A stretch of 64,000 nt of DNA from Chalara sp. BL73 (taxonomy: Eukaryota > Ascomycota > Leotiomycetes > Helotiales), in contig CAKJVC010000159.1 of the NCBI GenBank assembly GCA_918026815.1, forward strand, positions 124,001-188,000, written 5' to 3'. Below the pieces are notes generated by a model. That model made no database searches. It was not told the DNA's origin and saw nothing but the letters and a program-made list of their open reading frames with translations. Of the stretch, positions 60,287 through 64,000 are shown piece after piece (the stretch's first letter is position 1; every line of letters starts with the position of its first letter). A program made the position numbers and the translations under genes.

Positions 60287-60802
60287 TTAACCATTAAACG
60301 GACAATATAGATGAATTGCATCTCTGTCGTGCTTGATAATCCCGCAACATCCCATCTTAGCCAGCATCCTCTTCCAATGTTGGTCTAGCACATGAAAAAT
60401 GATGTTTGAAGATTGATACGAACAGGAGACTGGAACCACGCAGGGCTTTGTGTAGATGTGATCATCTGCTCTATTGATCGATCCACAGAAAGAAGGCTTT
60501 GTAAATAGACAAGAATGGCCCAGTTGAGCCAATCCTCTTAGTCGGTCCGGTTCAGGTGAGTACGGCGGCTACCTATTAACATAAGATATACTGCAGATAG
60601 GCTGAGCAGGTAAGAATCTGATCAAGCCCTGATTTAGAAATAAATACTGCCCGATGATTCTCTCTTCAACAGTGATATCTTCTTTCAACCATTGATTCCT
60701 CCGACAATGATCGGCTTCGATTAAAGGGAATATATCGAAGGCCACATCATGGATATTCGGTCCCTCACCTGGCACCATTGTGACATGGTCCCCAGCCTTA
60801 AC
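60287..60802 (-). pseudogene. Unrecognised ORF relic with one in-frame stop
   Basis: One minus-strand frame runs from about 60802 (AIHVKAGDHVTMVPGEGPNI) to 60287, broken only by TAG at 60569-60571; text on both sides looks protein-like (EADHCRRNQWLKEDITVEER, then LAQLGHSCLFTKPSFCG and VLDQHWKRMLAKMGCCGI). An intron with GTATAT donor and AAGAG acceptor could remove the stop and keep frame (QPIC then RLAQLG), so a small two-exon gene remains possible. I recognise no family. Confidence 0.3.
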
Positions 60803-60814
60803 ATGGATAGCTTA

Positions 60815-60834
60815 GATCAAGATCAAGATCAAGA
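60815..60834. repeat. GATCAA short tandem repeat
   Basis: Three perfect GATCAA units and a partial fourth, just past the stop codon of the Poc4/PAC4-like gene. Confidence 0.8.
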
Positions 60835-60846
60835 TCTTGCTTTTAA

Positions 60847-61365
60847 TCACCCTCCGTTGGCAAGTGACTTGCCTCCAGCTTTCTTAACCTCATCCATCAC
60901 AACCTGCACAACCTTTTTAAACCCTTCCATCTCCTCTTCTACCGTACCTCCTAACCCAGCATTTGCAAAACTTATTGAGTTGCCTACATAAACCGGCTTT
61001 CCGGACTTCCGAGCAAGCAGCTTCGCCAATCGTGTTGTGAATTCGAGTGAGGACTCGTATGTGAATAAAGGTGTTGAGAGAGTTTGGCCTTGATTTATTC
61101 TCTATACCTTTTTAGTCTTGATATGTCCTATGGTGTTTTGGAAAGTCAAAAGAGGACATACATCTGGGAGAGCATACACAAAAGATCCTAGTGGCACACC
61201 TGCTGATGTGTCTCCATCTGTGGTTGTCGTCAAGAATAGGAGAATGGATATTTTGCGGATTGTAAGTTGGATGTGGATTCTGGTATCGTTCGACTTGGGA
61301 AGAGGAAACGACAGTTCAACTGGACACCCTGAGGGCTCGGGTCTAGCAGTATCACCACTTGCCAT
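60847..61365 (-). CDS. POC4: Proteasome assembly chaperone 4 (Poc4/PAC4-like)
   Basis: Exons 61365-61162 and 61101-60847 (60-base intron) join to 152 residues. The sequence fits the small PAC4 fold: beta-strand segments RIHIQLTIRKISILLFLTT and LGSFVYALPD, then LEFTTRLAKLLARKSGKPVYVGN (given in part), SISFANAG and a C-terminal helix EEEMEGFKKVVQVVMDEVKK. In the family the ARLLA/R-KT-x-K-Q/PV-x-VS pattern is the clearest marker; here it reads AKLLARKSGKPVYVGN. With Pba3/Poc3 it assists formation of the proteasome alpha ring. I chose the ATG at 61365; a TTG two codons earlier in the same frame is not needed. The gene is short and easily missed without splicing. Confidence 0.8.
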
Positions 61366-61996
61366 TGCCAATTTATATTCAAGGAAGACAAGGCTTATAC
61401 AGTACTGGACTCGAAGATGGTCTGCGTTAGTTGATCAAGTACCAAGCCAAACTAGCTAATAAGCAAAATTCTGCCCCGCCGCACTCCCCACCGCCTTTTT
61501 TGTTAAATATTGGACAAGTACATCTCCTATCTTAAACCCACCAGAAACCAAACTCCACCCAATGAAAGGACCAGATGCAAGAGGAAATTAGCCTTGAGTT
61601 CACGCTTTCCATGCTAACTAGCCATTGTAATTTCGATTAACTAAACCCCACGAGCTTTATGGTGTGACTGCCTAGCCTTACCATCACCTGTACAATGTCT
61701 TCAACATATTGAGTCTCCATGGCTCTAAACCTCCTTCCATTAAAGGCAAATTAGCACTGGATCTTCTGTGTGTTGACCCGTGGCGGCTAAAGTCTAGAGA
61801 TTTACATTTATGGAACAGAGCCTTGTCGCTCAATAGACTTCAAGCAAGAAGTCGACAAAGCCAAAAATGTCATGGGGAGACAGTAGGAGTAGCTTATAAT
61901 GATCAATACTAACACTATTTTCCTTAGCCATAACTACTACGGAATAAAGTACTGGATACTAGAGATTTGGCACACAAGCTGGCGGAGACAAGCCCA
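61366..61996. other. Intergenic, no gene seen
   Basis: About 630 bases between two minus-strand genes. It holds the Poc4 upstream region and the downstream region of the hydrolase gene. Confidence 0.5.
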
Positions 61997-63226
61997 TTAT
62001 AGCCGCAAGTTCTCTAGGGAAAGCTCGGCTGGTACTCCAAGCCCTACCTCCAGGAGCTTTTTGTTCAGCCACTTTACGTCTTCTTTGCTATCTCCTGGGC
62101 CTCCGGCCCAATGTCCCCAAATACTTGGGAACTCCTCTACCTTCCCGACTCCAGGCTGCATGTTTGCAACTTCAATCTCAGAATCCTCTGGCCTATTATC
62201 AATTTGTTAGTCTTGGATACAGGCTACAAGCTAGTACTCACGGAAAGTACAAATCAGTTTTCCCAGGAAGGACGAGCATTTTAGCTTTAATTGCTTGCAT
62301 TGCAGCCTTAAAGTCCCCATTGTATGGCTCTTGCTTAGAACAATCCCCAGACTGCCATGTGTGCAACATCACAAGCAGATTTTCCGGATCTATCTTATCA
62401 GCAACCTTCATCGAACAGCTTGAAATATATCACCTTTGGATAAGGCCCAAGACTCCCAAAAATTCACCATGAAGTCTTCAAGATCCTTGAAGCCAAGAAC
62501 GGTCTCATATAGCTTCTTACGATAGAAAGCTTGGCTGAATCCCCAGCCTGCATACACTCTACCAAACGCTCTCAAGCCAATATTTTTCTCCTCATTAGTC
62601 CACACTCGATAGTCTTCGCCTTTGGGAAAAACTCCGTCTTGAGAAACGCCTGCAGATGGATGTTTCTTGGCAGCAAGCAATGCGCTTTTCACTCCTTCAA
62701 GGAAGACCTGGTTATGCAATGATGTCTTTGCAGCGCCACAGAAAGGAACACATATATCCATAAAGTCTGTATAGCTTGTGGCCCACTGATACGTCTGCGC
62801 CGCCCCCATTGACCAGCCTATAACTGCACGAGCATGCTTGATCCCTAAATGCTCAGTCACTAATGTATGCTGAGCTCTTACATTATCGAAGAAAGCGACT
62901 TTTGGAAATGGTCTGATGTTAGAGTTTGAAGGAGAAGTTGATTGTCCGTTTCCGAAAAGTGCGGTGATGATAATGAAGTAGTTTTTTGGATTAAGAACTT
63001 GATTTTCTCCTATGAGCCACTCATTATCGGCAATGGCTATGTCAATTAGTTTTGTTGCACTCGGCTAACAAAGATTTGGAAGCTTACATCCAGAATACCA
63101 AGTTGGATAAATGATAGCAGGTGATTTAGGATCTCCGAAGGTTTTGTATGCGATCTCAGCATCTGGTATGCTTTGACCAGACTGAAGCTTCCAGTCACCA
63201 AGCTTGAAAGTTTGTACACCAGCCAT
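61997..63226 (-). CDS. Homoserine O-acetyltransferase family alpha/beta hydrolase
   Basis: Exons 63226-63088, 63036-62434, 62389-62242 and 62192-61997 join to 361 residues. It has the MetX/Met2 fold signatures: LQSGQSIPDAEIAYKTFGDP, ILNPKNYFIIITALFGNGQS-type strand (here VLNPKNYFII), the lipase-like VRAQHTLV helix, nucleophile motif GWSMG (Ser122), acid Asp293 (LPGKTDLYF) and His324 (IWGHWAGG). So the Ser-Asp-His triad is complete. It is shorter than true Met2, which acetylates homoserine for methionine synthesis; many such fungal paralogues act on other substrates, including secondary-metabolite acyl transfers or hydrolysis. Substrate is unknown here. Introns of 51, 44 and 49 bases have standard ends and every join restores conserved sequence. 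Confidence 0.85.
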
Positions 63227-63902
63227 TTTCTATTTGTCCTGAAAGATGGTAAGTAGCTGTCGTTGTCTTGGTGCAAAATCTCGGTCTTTATCTAGATTGT
63301 TCTGGTCCGCGCGGCCCGTGATCATTCTTTGGGCTGCGATACTCAACCACTATAAGACTGGTCTCTCTGTAACTGATTCTCTCGCTGATTATCTAATGAA
63401 TTTTTTGAAACCCGTCAGAACCGACACATCCGCTCTGGATTGTGCTCTATTATTCACTTGGGACTTTTCTTTAATTATTTAACGGGCGGTCTAGAGATCG
63501 AAGCAATTTCATAAATGAGGAGATGCTAATCTATCAGTATTTATTACCCAATCAAGCAGCCCATTGGTCCTTGCTCACTTGCTCCAGAGTCTCAGCAGCC
63601 CCTGAAGTTAGCGATAAGACACTTGATCGCGGGGTCGTTCAAAGGTGGGGTACCGTAAAAGGTTATGCCGAGCACTATGACGGAACCATTCCGTATAGAT
63701 ACATCAATCACTTCTCTATGACCAAAATTATATCAAATACTCCTCCTACGCGATAATTAATAAACCCCCCACCTATGCGACTAGCATTGACAAGAATTCG
63801 CAAAACACACAAGTTTCTTCCGTAAGCAACACCTTTTCCAATTAACACATTTGCTCTAACACAACACAAAGCACCCGACACCCCTCCCAATACTTCTCCA
63901 AC
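63227..63902. other. Intergenic between divergent genes
   Basis: Promoter space for the hydrolase gene (leftward) and the gene starting at 63903 (rightward). No motif-bearing frame is present. Confidence 0.45.
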
Positions 63903-64000
63903 ATGTCCTCCGTCCAAGAACGCGCCGCCGCTGAGAAAGCGATAGGACGAAACCCTCATCCCGATTTCAAAAAGGTCGAGTCTTCGCGTCCACCTTGGGA
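63903..64000 (+). CDS. Start of a gene cut by the window edge, possibly flavin-reductase-like
   Basis: The first 32 codons (beginning MSSVQERAAAEKAIGRNPHP, then DFKKVESSRPPW) run off the right edge. The NPHPDFKxVExSRPxW pattern is one I associate with the N-terminus of fungal FMN-binding split-barrel flavin-reductase-like proteins, but the diagnostic barrel lies beyond the window. The start is supported by an open frame to the edge and by that pattern. Confidence 0.5.
   Translation, partial: MSSVQERAAAEKAIGRNPHPDFKKVESSRPPW

Overview
The window reads as nuclear DNA of a filamentous ascomycete (Pezizomycotina). Most genes are split by 44-130 base introns with GT..AG ends and CTAAC/CTAAT-like branch sites. 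The gene set (Vam7-type PX-SNARE, class II cAMP phosphodiesterase, Zn2Cys6 factor, CPS1/DIP2 protein, NACHT-WD40 NLR) is typical of that group. Leotiomycetes is my guess from overall sequence character only. All exon joins below were made by hand from reading frame, splice signals and family motifs; no transcript data were available.

Left part (1-16 kb): a broken cysteine-rich secreted-protein gene, a divergent CorA-like transporter, then a compact housekeeping block. The block holds the microtubule plus-end protein EB1, vacuolar SNARE Vam7, a two-Rossmann flavoprotein, mitochondrial phosphatidylserine decarboxylase and a HERP/Usa1-like ubiquitin-domain membrane protein. It touches vesicle fusion, phospholipid synthesis and ER quality control but looks like ordinary synteny, not a pathway cluster.

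Accessory island (16-27 kb): an intact NLR with an N-terminal serine-esterase-like domain, NACHT and a WD40 tail. Directly behind it on the same strand is the decayed, 5'-truncated WD40 tail of a second NLR, with five in-frame stops and one frame change. On the other side lies a relic of a CmcJ-like gene and AT-rich DNA. The island is the most unusual part of the window: it records birth and decay of a fungal innate-immunity/allorecognition-type gene.

Middle (28-48 kb): a 1,858-residue CPS1/DIP2-like protein, cAMP phosphodiesterase, a disordered orphan protein, an Ear1/Ssh4-like Rsp5 adaptor, UCH37 deubiquitinase and a Zn2Cys6 regulator. Three genes concern ubiquitin (HERP-like, Ear1/Ssh4-like, UCH37), and a proteasome chaperone (Poc4/PAC4) lies further right.

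Right part (48-64 kb): about 8 kb with no gene I can support, then transportin Kap104, a small relic, Poc4/PAC4, a homoserine-acetyltransferase-fold hydrolase, and the first 32 codons of a gene running off the end. I found no tRNA, rRNA, CRISPR array or intact transposon. No wholly new multi-gene system is evident; the best leads are the NLR/relic pair, the nonsense-interrupted cysteine-rich protein and the in-frame intron in the SPRY gene.
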